NCBI RefSeq assembly: GCF_003604215.1
Contig: NZ_QXGS01000001.1
Coordinates: forward strand, 434,001 to 498,000
Length of the DNA: 64,000 bases
Direction: 5' to 3'
From: Teichococcus vastitatis
Lineage (GTDB): Bacteria; Pseudomonadota; Alphaproteobacteria; Acetobacterales; Acetobacteraceae
The position numbers and the translations under genes were made by a program. Below the pieces are notes generated by a model. It saw only the letters and a program-made list of their open reading frames with translations. It ran no database searches and was not told where the DNA came from. Of this stretch, positions 1-9,400 are shown in pieces (within the stretch, counting starts at the first letter, position 1; each line of letters begins with the position of its first letter).

Positions 1-827
1 GCGATCTGCGCCACATGCGGAGCGGAGATGAACAGGTTCTGCGCCAGGCACTCCACCGGGCGCAGCAGATCCTCCGGCAACACCAGCCAGCCGATCCGCC
101 AGCCCGTCATGGAGAAGTATTTCGAGAAGCTGTTCACCACCACGGCGCTGGGGCTGAGCGCCGCCGCCGTGCTTTCCGCCAGCCCGTAGGACAGGCCGTG
201 ATAGATCTCGTCCGAGATCAGCCGCACGCCATTGCCGTGGCACCAGCCGGCCAGGGCGGCCAGATCCTCCGGCGACAGCATGGTGCCGGCAGGATTGCAG
301 GGCGAGGCGATGATCACCCCGTCCGGCAGCGGGTCCAGCGCCTCCAGCATGGCGATGGTGGGCTGGAAGCGGGTGGCGGCGTCGCAGGGCAGCATCACCG
401 GCCGCATGCCGAGCCCGGTCAGGATGTTGGCGTAGGGCGGGTAGAACGGCGCCGCCATGGCGATACGGTCGCCCGGATCGAAGGCGGCCAGGAAGGCCAG
501 CGGAAACGCGCCCGACGCCCCCACCGTCACCGCGATGCGCCGCGCCGGGATGTCGGCGCCGTACTTGTCCGCGTAGTGCCGGCTGATCCGCTGGCGCAGG
601 GACGCCAGGCCGAAGGCTTCCGTGTATCCCATGGCGGCGCCGGCCTGCAGGGCGCGAATGGCGGCCTCGGCGGCGCCGCGCGGCGCGCCGGTGGAAGGCT
701 GGCCCACCTCCATCCGGAGCACGCCGGGTGCGCCGGCCGGCAGCGCCGCCGCGGCCGCATTGGCCGCGGCGATCACGTCCATCACCAGGAAAGCGGGAGC
801 ATGGGCCCCGCGGCCGGTCTTCAGCAT
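1..827 (-). CDS. Class I/II pyridoxal-phosphate aminotransferase, 3' end cut off by the window edge
   Basis: About 275 codons are present and the C-terminus lies outside the window. The protein is a fold-type I PLP aminotransferase of the aspartate/aromatic transaminase group. Visible marks are the SPCNPAG loop (residues 175-181), DEIYHG (206-211, Asp and Tyr that contact PLP) and SFSKYFSMTGWRIGW, whose Lys236 should form the Schiff base. The ATG at 827 has a strong AGGAGG ribosome site 8 bases upstream. The gene starts 21 bp after the stop of the gamma-glutamyltransferase-like gene on the same strand, so the two are probably co-transcribed. The amino-acid substrate cannot be read from sequence. 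Confidence 0.92.
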   Translation of the reverse strand, partial: MLKTGRGAHAPAFLVMDVIAAANAAAAALPAGAPGVLRMEVGQPSTGAPRGAAEAAIRALQAGAAMGYTEAFGLASLRQRISRHYADKYGADIPARRIAVTVGASGAFPLAFLAAFDPGDRIAMAAPFYPPYANILTGLGMRPVMLPCDAATRFQPTIAMLEALDPLPDGVIIASPCNPAGTMLSPEDLAALAGWCHGNGVRLISDEIYHGLSYGLAESTAAALSPSAVVVNSFSKYFSMTGWRIGWLVLPEDLLRPVECLAQNLFISAPHVAQI

Positions 828-848
828 GCCAGGAGCCTCCTGCGCCGG

Positions 849-2339
849 TTATGGCCCGCCATTCACCGCGAGGCCGGCGCCGCGCGGATCAGCCACCGCA
901 ACGCACTGGCCACTCTCGCCCGGCAGGTAGCGGCCGCAGCTGACGGCGTTGGCCCGGCCCGGCTCCGGCACGGTGCCCACCGCCTCGGCCAGGGGCCGGT
1001 TGTTCAACAGCGACTGCGCCATGGGCTGCGCCAGGGCGATCGGCGCCGCTGCCTGCCCGGTGCCAGCGCCGGCGTAACGGAAGGCGCGCAGGTTGGGGTT
1101 GTGCACAATGGCGGCGGCCAGCAGCGGCGGCTCGACGCGGCCACTGTTCGGCGCGGCGGCGGGCAGGAAGCCCAGCTGCGGCAGCACACGGCCGGTGCCG
1201 AACAGATTGTTCAGGGTGAAGGCGCAGCTGACCGCATTGCCCTCGCGGTCCAGCACCAGCAGCGAGGCCGAGGCCGGCAGCGCCGGAACGCCGCCCGCCA
1301 GCGTCGGCGAAGTGGCCAGCAGGGCCTGCGGATCGCCGCCCTGCTCGCGCCAGATGCGCGACACGGCCAGGCTGCGCTGCGAGGCGGTGTCGATGTCGGC
1401 GCCGGATTGCAGCGCCTGGAAGGCGGCGGCGGCGGCCAGCCCGCCATCCGCCGGGGTCGGCAGGAAGGACAACAGGTCGGTGCCGCGGCGCAGCTCGATC
1501 GGGCGCGCCACCGCGGGCACCGCGGCGCGCAGCTCCTCGACGGTGAGCGCGCCGCCGGCGCGGGGCGTCAGCTCCTCCAGCCGCCGCGCCAGGGTGCCCT
1601 GGTGCATGTCGCCGACGCCGGACACGCGCAGCGTCGCCAGGGTGCCGCCCAGATCGGCCTGTACCAGCCGCTCGCCCTCCGCCAGCGGAGCGCCGGTGGC
1701 GGGATTCGCGAACACGGCGCGGGCGCCAGGATCGGCCAGCAGAGGGCCGGCCACGGCGGCGATGTCCTGCGCCAGGGCGCGGGAGGTGGTGGCGCCGAAC
1801 CGGGCCAGCTGCTCGGCCGGGGCCATCAGCTCGTTGAATGGCCGGCGTGGCTGGCGGGTGTGCAGCGCGAACAGGCCGCGCGCGAGCATCGGCAGCGCCG
1901 CCGGCCGGTCGCCTGCGGCCGGCTGGGCCGGCGCATTGGCCGGAAACAGCACCGCCTCGGTGCTGCTGCGGGTGCGGTTGTAGGCCAGGCAGGCCCCGCC
2001 GCCGCCAAGCCCGACGCGGGAGGGCAGCGTCACCGCCATGGTGAAGCCCGCGGCCACCGCCGCATCCGCCGCCGTGCCGCCGGCCGAGAGCACGTCGCGC
2101 GCCACCAGTGCGGCACGCGGCTCATCCGCCACCACGGCGCCGAAATAGCCGCGCACATGCCCTGGCGTGCCTTCGGGCGGGGCGCTGCTGCCGCCGGTCA
2201 GGCTGCTGGTCAGGCTGCTGACTGTGCCGCAGCCGGTCAGCCCCAGCATCAGGGCGGCCGCCGCCAGGGCGCGCGGGCGCGCGGAACGGGGGCCGGAAAG
2301 GCTGGCCGGTCGGGTCCGGTTCGGCGCGAGGCTGGTCAT
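849..2339 (-). CDS. Gamma-glutamyltransferase-family lipoprotein, probably catalytically degenerate
   Basis: 496 residues. The N-terminus is a lipoprotein signal with lipobox LTGC (Cys37), so an outer-membrane or periplasmic location is expected. Residues 65-120 keep the GGT core pattern (GGTAADAAVAAGF, then a VGLGGGG turn). The later part keeps DREGNAVSCAFTLNNLFGTG (364-383), equivalent to the DxxGNAVS...TLN stretch of GGT. The hallmarks of catalysis are altered: the TTHFS-like autoprocessing site reads SASLL (357-361), the SSMSP loop reads LLAAA, and the REAP-type substrate arginine motif is not seen. It is therefore recognisable by fold but may not be an active transpeptidase. The ATG at 2339 directly precedes the signal peptide. 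It is probably in an operon with the downstream aminotransferase. Confidence 0.8.
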   Translation of the reverse strand: MTSLAPNRTRPASLSGPRSARPRALAAAALMLGLTGCGTVSSLTSSLTGGSSAPPEGTPGHVRGYFGAVVADEPRAALVARDVLSAGGTAADAAVAAGFTMAVTLPSRVGLGGGGACLAYNRTRSSTEAVLFPANAPAQPAAGDRPAALPMLARGLFALHTRQPRRPFNELMAPAEQLARFGATTSRALAQDIAAVAGPLLADPGARAVFANPATGAPLAEGERLVQADLGGTLATLRVSGVGDMHQGTLARRLEELTPRAGGALTVEELRAAVPAVARPIELRRGTDLLSFLPTPADGGLAAAAAFQALQSGADIDTASQRSLAVSRIWREQGGDPQALLATSPTLAGGVPALPASASLLVLDREGNAVSCAFTLNNLFGTGRVLPQLGFLPAAAPNSGRVEPPLLAAAIVHNPNLRAFRYAGAGTGQAAAPIALAQPMAQSLLNNRPLAEAVGTVPEPGRANAVSCGRYLPGESGQCVAVADPRGAGLAVNGGP

Positions 2340-2631
2340 GCTGGCCTTCTGTTCTCCGATGCTGCGGCCACGGGGCGGCGCGAGGACGGTCCGGGCGGAA
2401 TGGCACGGCGGCCAGCCGGGCGGCACGCCGCCGCCGCTGGCCACGGCCCCCGGCCATAGACGCCTTCGGCGGCAGCGGCAACCACCGGCGCGGCGCCCGC
2501 GCGGGACCCGCGGCTTGGCGGCGCCGGCCGGATGGCGCACAACGGGCCCGCAAGGGCTGGCGCCCGGCACCGGCTTTCCGCTCCACCCGCATCTCAACCC
2601 CCGGTTCCCATTCCTGGTCAAGGAGCCCCGC

Positions 2632-3420
2632 ATGACCCCGACCCGCCCGGCAGTCCCTGCACTGCGTGCCACGTGGCTGTGCCAGGTTCTCCTGCTGTTG
2701 CTCACGGCCGTCGCCGCCCTGCCGCTGCCGGGCGCCGCCTCGGCCCAGTCGCTCAGCCCGCAGCAGCGCGCCGAGGTGGTGGAGGTGCTGCGCGAGGCCC
2801 TGAAGCGCGATCCGACCATTCTGCGCGACGCGGTGGCGGCGATGCAGCAGGCGCAGCAGCAGGACCGCAGCGTGTCGCAGCGCGGCGCCATCGCCACCCA
2901 TCGGGAGGCGTTGCTGCACGACGTCTCGGACCCGGTGAAGGGCAATCCGCGCGGCGACGTCACCATCGTCGAGTTCTTCGACGTCCGCTGCGGCTACTGC
3001 AAGGTGCTGCATCCCACCATGGAGTCGCTGCTGCGGGCCGATAGCGGCGTCCGCCTGGTGCTGAAGGACCTGCCGGTGCTGGGTGCCGCCAGTGTCACCG
3101 CCAGCCGCGCCCTTCTGGCCGCGCAGCGCCAGAACAAGTACCTGCCCCTGCAGGATGCGCTGATGCGGCTGCGCGGGGAGCCCACGGAAGCGGTGCTGCA
3201 GGCCGAGGCGGAGCGCGTCGGGCTCGATTGGGCGCGGATGCAGCGCGACATGGCCGACCCGGCCACCGAGTCACGGTTGCAGGGCAACCTCGATCTGGCG
3301 CGTGCCCTGTCGATCGAGGGCACGCCGGCCCTGGTGATCGGCGACACGCTGGTGCCCGGCGCCGTGGACCTCGCGACGCTGAGGAAGCTGGTGGCCGAGG
3401 CCAGGCGGAAGCCGGGCTGA
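2632..3420 (+). CDS. Periplasmic DsbA-family thiol-disulfide oxidoreductase
   Basis: 262 residues. An N-terminal signal peptide (hydrophobic residues 14-34, cleavage near ASAQS) sends it to the periplasm. A helical N-terminal region (40-95) precedes a thioredoxin fold with active site CGYC at 120-123, inside EFFDVRCGYCK. The cis-proline loop is GTPAL (Pro232). The layout resembles the Com1/ScsC-like group of DsbA proteins, which have an N-terminal coiled extension, rather than classical DsbA. AAGGAG lies 6 bases before the ATG at 2632. It is divergent from the gamma-glutamyltransferase-like gene, with about 290 bp between the starts. Oxidase and isomerase roles cannot be separated from sequence. 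Confidence 0.9.
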   Translation: MTPTRPAVPALRATWLCQVLLLLLTAVAALPLPGAASAQSLSPQQRAEVVEVLREALKRDPTILRDAVAAMQQAQQQDRSVSQRGAIATHREALLHDVSDPVKGNPRGDVTIVEFFDVRCGYCKVLHPTMESLLRADSGVRLVLKDLPVLGAASVTASRALLAAQRQNKYLPLQDALMRLRGEPTEAVLQAEAERVGLDWARMQRDMADPATESRLQGNLDLARALSIEGTPALVIGDTLVPGAVDLATLRKLVAEARRKPG

Positions 3421-3557
3421 GCACTACCCCCGGTTGCCCTACCGGGTCCCGGCGATAGGATGGTCCGGGCTCATCCCGGGCGCATGGGGAACACGGCATT
3501 GGCGGGCATGGCCACGCAACGCAGCACCAGGGTGGCGCCCGACGCCGGCCGGCGGCC

Positions 3558-4523
3558 TTGACCGGCCTGCTGCCCCCCTTCGCGGTGGAGCTGGAGCCGC
3601 CCGACCTGCGGCCCTGGCTGGAGGGCAACCTGCTGCCGGGGGTCTGGAGTTTCGAGGCCTGCTCACCCGGCCCGCACGTGGTGCTGGTCAGCCTGATCCA
3701 TGGCAATGAATTCGCCGGCGCCACCCTGCTGGCGCGCTGGCTGGAAGCCGGGCTGCGGCCGGTGCGCGGCAGGCTGACGCTGGTGTTCGCCAATCCCGCC
3801 GCCTTTGCCCGCTTCAACCCCGCTGAACCCACCCTCAGCCGCTTCATTGACGAGGACATGAACCGGGTCTGGGCCGACCGCACGCTGAAAGGCCCCCGCC
3901 GCGGCGTGGAGCTGGAACGCGCACGGCTGTTGCTGCCGCTGCTGGAAAGCGCCGACCTGCTGCTGGACCTGCATTCCATGCTGTGGCCGTCCGACCCGCT
4001 GATCATCACCGGGCGACCGCGCCGGGCGATGCGCGTGGCGGCACGGCTCGGCACGCCGCCGCTGGTGGTGGCCGATGAGGGACATGGCACCGGCTTGCGG
4101 CTGATCGACCGGCCGGTGTTCAGCGAACCCGGTGGCCGGCAGGCCGCGCTTCTGGTGGAAGGCGGACAGCACTGGCAGGCGGCGACGCTGCGGACGCTGG
4201 AAGCCTGCGCCGCCGCGCTGCTGCGCAACAGCGGCTGCGCCGAGGCGCCGCTCGCAGCGCCGCAGGTTGGAACGCCGCAGCTGGCCGAGGTGACCCGCAC
4301 CGTGGTCGCCAACACGCATGGCTTCGGCTTCGTGCGGCCGTTCCGCGGCGGCGAGGTGATCCCGCAGGCCGGCACGCTGCTGGCCCGCGACGGCGAGGCC
4401 GAGATCCGCACCCCGCATGATGACTGCCTGCTGGTGATGCCGAGCCCGCGCACCCTGCGCGGCCACACCGCCGTGCGGCTGGCACGGTTTCTCCGGCCGG
4501 AGGAGGTAGCCGCGGTCGGTTGA
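3558..4523 (+). CDS. Succinylglutamate desuccinylase/aspartoacylase-family zinc hydrolase
   Basis: 321 residues, a carboxypeptidase-A-like (M14-related) amidohydrolase of the AstE/AspA family. The zinc ligands appear as HGNE (His48, Glu51) and LDLHS (His139). The substrate-binding DEDMNRVW motif is at 98-105. These enzymes release an acyl group from N-acyl amino acids. Full length matches the family. The best start is a TTG at 3558, because no in-frame ATG or GTG lies close upstream. The alternative is a start inside the protein, which would trim the first strand. It is cytoplasmic, as no signal peptide is seen. The exact acyl-amino-acid substrate is unknown. The gene converges on the CinA-type gene with a 12-bp gap. 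Confidence 0.85.
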   Translation: MTGLLPPFAVELEPPDLRPWLEGNLLPGVWSFEACSPGPHVVLVSLIHGNEFAGATLLARWLEAGLRPVRGRLTLVFANPAAFARFNPAEPTLSRFIDEDMNRVWADRTLKGPRRGVELERARLLLPLLESADLLLDLHSMLWPSDPLIITGRPRRAMRVAARLGTPPLVVADEGHGTGLRLIDRPVFSEPGGRQAALLVEGGQHWQAATLRTLEACAAALLRNSGCAEAPLAAPQVGTPQLAEVTRTVVANTHGFGFVRPFRGGEVIPQAGTLLARDGEAEIRTPHDDCLLVMPSPRTLRGHTAVRLARFLRPEEVAAVG

Positions 4524-4547
4524 GCCGGGCTCCGGCTAGCCGGGCTC
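4522..4547. terminator. GC-rich palindrome between convergent genes (candidate bidirectional hairpin)
   Basis: A perfect 12-bp palindrome CCGGCTAGCCGG (4532-4543) sits inside a longer imperfect inverted repeat. It contains the TAG stop of the minus-strand gene and lies directly beyond the stop of the plus-strand gene. There is no T tract, so intrinsic termination is only a possibility. Confidence 0.3.
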
Positions 4548-5300
4548 GCCCTGCACCGGCGCGAAGCCGAGCGTGGCGATCAACTCGGCCATGGCCACGG
4601 CAACCGTTTCCAGCTCCGCCGCGTCGGTTCCCTTGGCCACCAGCGCCACGCCGTTTCCCTCGGGCCGGTAATATGGGTAGGAGCCAATATCCACGGCGGG
4701 GTGCCGGGCCTGGATGGCGCTGAGCCCTTCGGCCAGCAGGCCCTCCATCAGCCCGTGCGCGTGCACGGCGCGCGAGCGCACCGGGGTGCCGCCGGTCAGC
4801 TTCGGCGCCAGCCCGTCGAACATCGCTTGCATGATGCGGGGCACGCCGGCCATGACGTGCACATTGCCGATGATGAAGCCGGGCGCGACGGAAACCGGGT
4901 TGTCGATCAGCGTCGCGCCGCGCGGCATCGTGGCCATGCGCTGGCGGGCCGCATTGAATTCGGTGGGCGGGTCGCGGCGGGCATAGCTGGCCTCCAGCAA
5001 CGCCCAGGCCTCGGGGTGCGGCTCCCAGGGCACGCCAAAGGCGGCGGCGATGCATTCGGCGGTGATGTCGTCATGCGTCGGGCCGATGCCGCCCGTGGTG
5101 AACACGTAGTCGAAGCGGGCGCGCACCGCATTCACCGTCTCGACAATGGTGTCCCGCACGTCGGGGATGACCCGCACCTCGCGCAGCGGAATGCCGATCT
5201 CCCCCAGGCGCGTCGCCAGGAACTTCAGATTGGCATCCTGCGTGCGGCCCGACAGCACCTCGTTGCCGATGATGAGCAGGCAGGCGGTCGGGTTCGGCAT
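4536..5300 (-). CDS. CinA-type molybdopterin-binding-domain protein (competence/damage-inducible protein A N-terminal domain)
   Basis: 254 residues. The N-terminal MoaB/MogA-like domain carries the MoCF signature TTGGIGPTHDD (68-78), and IIGNEVLSG (10-18) is the typical opening of CinA proteins. The C-terminal nicotinamide-nucleotide deamidase domain of full-length CinA is absent, so this is the stand-alone form common in alphaproteobacteria. Such proteins are annotated as competence/damage-inducible protein A or ADP-ribose pyrophosphatase-like (COG1058), and the physiological substrate is uncertain. The ATG at 5300 gives the conserved start; further upstream the frame overlaps the preceding gene. 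It is on the same strand and 71 bp downstream of the GNAT-Nudix gene, which is compatible with an operon for nucleotide housekeeping. Confidence 0.85.
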   Translation of the reverse strand: MPNPTACLLIIGNEVLSGRTQDANLKFLATRLGEIGIPLREVRVIPDVRDTIVETVNAVRARFDYVFTTGGIGPTHDDITAECIAAAFGVPWEPHPEAWALLEASYARRDPPTEFNAARQRMATMPRGATLIDNPVSVAPGFIIGNVHVMAGVPRIMQAMFDGLAPKLTGGTPVRSRAVHAHGLMEGLLAEGLSAIQARHPAVDIGSYPYYRPEGNGVALVAKGTDAAELETVAVAMAELIATLGFAPVQGEPG

Positions 5301-5371
5301 GGCGCGGGCGTCCTTCAGGGGCAACGGATAGTAGGCCGGCCGCGCCGGATCGGAAGGGGCGGCGAAGCCGG

Positions 5372-6379
5372 CTACAGGAAATCGCGCAGCAGGGCCACCA
5401 GCGGCTTGTCGGCCGGCGGCATGGCGTAGTCCGTGAGCTTGTTCGGCCGCACCCAGGCCAGCGCCTGCCCTTCCGTCGCGCGCAGCGTGCCTTCCCAGCG
5501 GCGGCACAGATACAGCGGCATCAGCAGGTGAAAGGCGCCGGCATCATGGCTGGCGAAGGTGAAGGGCGCGAGGCAGGCGGCCGAGACATCGATGTCTAGC
5601 TCCTCCTTCAATTCGCGGATCAGCGCCTGTTCCGGCGTTTCCCCGGGGTCGAGCTTGCCGCCCGGGAATTCCCAGAGCCCGGCCATCGGCTTGCCTTCCG
5701 GCCGGCGGGCCAGCAGCACACGGCCATCAGGATCCACCAGGGCGCAGGCCGCCACCATCAGCAGCGGCTTGGCGCCGGGCGGCAGCACGGTGGCCGCGGA
5801 CACCACCGGTTCCGGCAAGGGCGGCGGCGCGGTCAGGTTCTCGCGCCCGGCCTCGAAGTGGAGAACCGGGAGCACGCCGCCCCGGGCCCGGAACTCCGCC
5901 TCGCCGCGTCCGCTTTCCACCAGCCCGACCCGGCGCAGCACGGCGGCGGAGCGCTCGTTCTCCACCAGCGCCTTGGCGAAGATGCGGTCCAGGTCGAGAT
6001 TTGCCAGGGCCCAGCGGGACAGCCGCCCGGCCGCCTCGGTGGCTACGCCATGCCCCCAGAAGCGGCGCCCGACCCAGTAGCCCAGTTCGGCGCGGCGGGT
6101 GTCGGGCACCCGCGTCAGGCCGACGCAACCGACCAGCACCTCCGTGTCGCCATCCTGGCCCACAATGGCCAGATGCCAGGCCGAACCCTCCGCCATCTGC
6201 TTGTGGGTGGAGGCGATCCACTCATCCGCCAGTTCGCGCGGGTACGGGAATGGCAGGCGCGACAGATTGCGCACCACTTCCCAGTCATTGATCAGGCGAT
6301 GCAACTCGGCGGCGTCCTCGGGCCGCAGCGGCCGCAGGGTCAGCCGTTCCGTGCGGAGCGGTTCAAATTCGGCAGTCAT
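5372..6379 (-). CDS. GNAT acetyltransferase fused to a MutT-type Nudix hydrolase
   Basis: 335 residues with two domains. Residues 5-180 are a RimJ/RimL-type GNAT N-acetyltransferase, with an acetyl-CoA loop around RRFWGHGVATEA (105-116) and NERSAAVLRRVG (141-152). Residues 200-335 are a Nudix domain with box GGKLDPGETPEQALIRELKE (240-259) followed by ELDI, where the consensus final Gly is Asp. ARRPEGKPMAGLWEFPGG is typical of 8-oxo-dGTP diphosphatases (MutT), which cleanse the nucleotide pool of oxidised dGTP. The linker (180-200) is proline-rich. The acetyl acceptor is unknown. The ATG at 6379 gives a full GNAT N-terminus. It is followed on the same strand by the CinA-type gene. Confidence 0.88.
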   Translation of the reverse strand: MTAEFEPLRTERLTLRPLRPEDAAELHRLINDWEVVRNLSRLPFPYPRELADEWIASTHKQMAEGSAWHLAIVGQDGDTEVLVGCVGLTRVPDTRRAELGYWVGRRFWGHGVATEAAGRLSRWALANLDLDRIFAKALVENERSAAVLRRVGLVESGRGEAEFRARGGVLPVLHFEAGRENLTAPPPLPEPVVSAATVLPPGAKPLLMVAACALVDPDGRVLLARRPEGKPMAGLWEFPGGKLDPGETPEQALIRELKEELDIDVSAACLAPFTFASHDAGAFHLLMPLYLCRRWEGTLRATEGQALAWVRPNKLTDYAMPPADKPLVALLRDFL

Positions 6380-6410
6380 GCAGCAAACACCGCCCGGTGG
6401 GATGGAGAGC

Positions 6411-6440
6411 CCGGCCCCGCGACACAGGCCGCGGGGCCGG
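6411..6440 (-). terminator. Strong GC hairpin downstream of rne
   Basis: Two perfectly complementary 10-bp arms (CCGGCCCCGC at 6411-6420 and its complement at 6431-6440) flank a 10-base loop. They lie 20 bp beyond the rne stop and before the GNAT-Nudix gene. There is no T tract, so it could be a Rho-assisted terminator or a 3'-end stabiliser. Confidence 0.4.
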
Positions 6441-6460
6441 AACCAGATCCGAGGCCTGGA

Positions 6461-9400
6461 TCAGCGCTTCCACCAGCCGCGCTTCTTCGGCGCGTCCGGG
6501 GCAGCCTCGATCAGCACCGGCTGCACCGGCGCCGCCGCCACGGGCTCGCCAGGCTCGGCCGCGGCCGGTTTCGCCACGGTCGGCGCGGCAGGCTCGGGCG
6601 CGGCCGGGGCGGGGGCCGGCTCCGCCGCGGGCGCGGCTGCCGCCTTCTTGCTGCGCGTGCGGCGCGGCTTCGGTGGCGGCTCGGCGCCGGCTTCCACCGA
6701 CGCCTCTGCCGATGCTTCCGCTGGCACCTCCGTCGGCGCCTCGGCCACGGCCTTCTTGCGCGTGCGGCGCGGCTTGGCTTCCGCCGCGGGCTCCACCGCG
6801 GCTTCGGCAGGAGCCTCGGCTGCCTTCTTGCCGCGCGTGGTCCGGCGGCGCGGCTTGGCCGGCGCTTCCTCGGCAGCGGGAACCGCCTCGGCGACCGCAG
6901 GAATGTCCTGCGCCGGCTGCGGCTCCGGCTCCGGCTGCGTCGCGACGGGCTCCGGCGCTACCGGCTCCGCGGGCTGGTTTCCGGACGGCTCGGTGGATGG
7001 TGCCGCCATCGGCTCCACCGGCAGCACCGGGGCCACCTCCGCGCTCACCGGCGGCAGGGCGGGTGGCTGCGCTGCGGGTTGCTCCGCGGCTTCCTCGGCC
7101 GCCGCCATGGCGTCGAAGATGTCGTCCAGCGTGCCGCCGAACGGGTCCGCCGGAGTGGGGCCGGCATACCGGGCCGCGGGCTGCGGCTCGACCGGGCCCT
7201 GCTCGCCCGCTTCCCAGGGACGCCGGCGGTTGCCGCGGCGGCTGCGACGGCGGAAACCGCCCTCCTCCTCGCGGCGCCCTGCCTCGGGCCGGGGCTCAGG
7301 CCGCGCCTCGGGGTGTGGCTGCGGCGCATCGGCGGCTTCGGGGATGGCCGGCTGCTCGGCCGTGCCATCTTCCTCGTCCTCCTCGTCACCGGACGGATCG
7401 GCCGCCTCGTTGCCGGCGGCATCCTGGGGCATGCCATCCTCGCGGCGCCCGCCGCGCCGGCGGCGACGCCGGCGACGGCGGCGTCCGTCGCCGCGCTCAT
7501 CGTCCTTGGCATCCGCCTTGGCCTCGCCATTGGCCGGGCGCTCGCCGGCCTCGGCCGGGGACTCGCCGCTGATCTCGGCAGCACGTTCGACGGCCGCCTC
7601 CGGCACGGCCACCGCGACCTCCTCCTCGTCCTCGGTCTCCGGCGCATAATCCATGCGCAGCGCGGCGGGCGCGGTGGGCGCCTCCACGGCGGTCTGGGCG
7701 CGCAGGCGCTCGATGCGGATGGCCGGGCCGAGCAGCGTGTCGTCGGTGCGGAACTGCACCACCATGCCGTAGCGGGCCTCGATCTCCGACAGCCGCTCGC
7801 GGCGGCGGTTCAGCAGGTGGATCGCGAGGTCCGAGGCGATGTGCACGCAGATCTCGGCGGCGCGGCGCTTGGCGCCCTCCTCCTCGATCTGGCGCAGCAC
7901 CTGCAGCGCCGCGCTTTCCGGGCTGCGCACGATGCCCAGGCCCTGGCAATGCGGGCAGGTGACAAAGGAATGCTCGGTGACGGAGGGGCGCAGCCGCTGC
8001 CGGCTCATCTCCAGCAGGCCGAAATGGCTGATGCGGCCGACCTGGATGCGGGCGCGGTCGTGCTTCAGCGCTTCCTTCAGCCGGCGCTCGACCTGGGCGT
8101 CATGGCGCGACGATTCCATGTCGATGAAGTCGATCACGATTAGGCCGGCGAGGTCGCGCAGGCGCAGCTGGCGCGCCACCTCGTCGGCGGCCTCCAGATT
8201 GGTGCGCAGCGCGGTATCCTCGATGTGCCGGTCGCGCGTGGCGCGGCCCGAATTCACGTCGATGGCGACCAGCGCTTCGGTCTGGTTGATGACGATGTAG
8301 CCGCCCGATTTCAGCTGCACGGTGGGCGACATCATGGCGTCGAGCTGGCTGTCCACGCCATGGCGGGCGAAGAGCGGCACGCTGCCGTCGCGGTACAGGC
8401 GGATCTTGCGCTCGTTCTGCGGCATCAGCATGCGCATGAAGTCGCGCGCCTGGCGGAAGGCGTCCTCGCCCTCGACCTGGATGTCCTCGATGCCGGAGCC
8501 GAACACGTCGCGGATCGAGCGCTTGATGAGGTCGGCTTCCTCGTAGATCAGCGCCGGCGCGGTGGATTGCAGCGTGCGCTCGCGGATGTCGTCCCAGAGC
8601 TGCAGCAGGTATTCGCAGTCGCGGCGGATCTCGGGCTTCGGACGCCCGGCGCCGGCGGTGCGCACGATCATGCTCATGCCGCGCGGCATGCGCAGATCCT
8701 GGATCACCTCGCGCAGGCGCTTGCGGTCGGCGACCGAGGTGATCTTGCGGGAGATGCCGCCGCCTTTCGGCGAATTCGGCATCAGCACGGAAAAGCGGCC
8801 GGCCAGCGAGATGTAGGTGGTCAGCGCCGCGCCCTTGTTGCCGCGCTCCTCCTTGACGACCTGCACCAGCATGATCTGCCGGCGGCGGATCACTTCCTGG
8901 ATCTTGTAGTGGCGCAGGAAGCGCGGCGGGATGCGCTGCGCGGCGCGGTCCTCGGATTCGCCGTTCTCGGAACGGCCGCGGCCGCCAATCGTCTCGGGCG
9001 GCGGGCCTTCCTCGTCGTCCTCTTCCTCGTCGGATGCCGGCGGCAGGTCGGCGCCGCCGAGTTCCTCGGGGCTGGCAGAGCGCCGGCCATCCTGCATCGC
9101 CATGGGCTGCGAGCGCGGCGTCACCTGGTCCGGATCAACGGCGCGCGGGTGCTCGGGCTCGTGCGATTCGCTGAAGGAAGACGGCGGCGCGGCCTCGGCG
9201 GCCGCTTCCGGCGCCGCTTCGGCGGCGGCACGGGGCTGCGGGTCGGCGTCGGCGAAGCGCTCGATGGCCTCGGCCATTGCCTCGGCCTCGGCGTCGCTGA
9301 CCTCGTCCTCGTCCTCGTCCTCGTCCGAATCCTCGTCGGCTTCCTGCGCCTGCAGCGCCAGCAGCTTTTCGCGGTCGGCCACGGGGATCTGGTAATAGTC

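Noticed and set aside
15-2459. An 814-codon open frame on the plus strand opposite the aminotransferase and GGT-like genes
   Set aside because: It is Arg/Gly/Gln-rich with no domain and is antisense to genes with clear motifs. Long empty frames are expected at this GC content.
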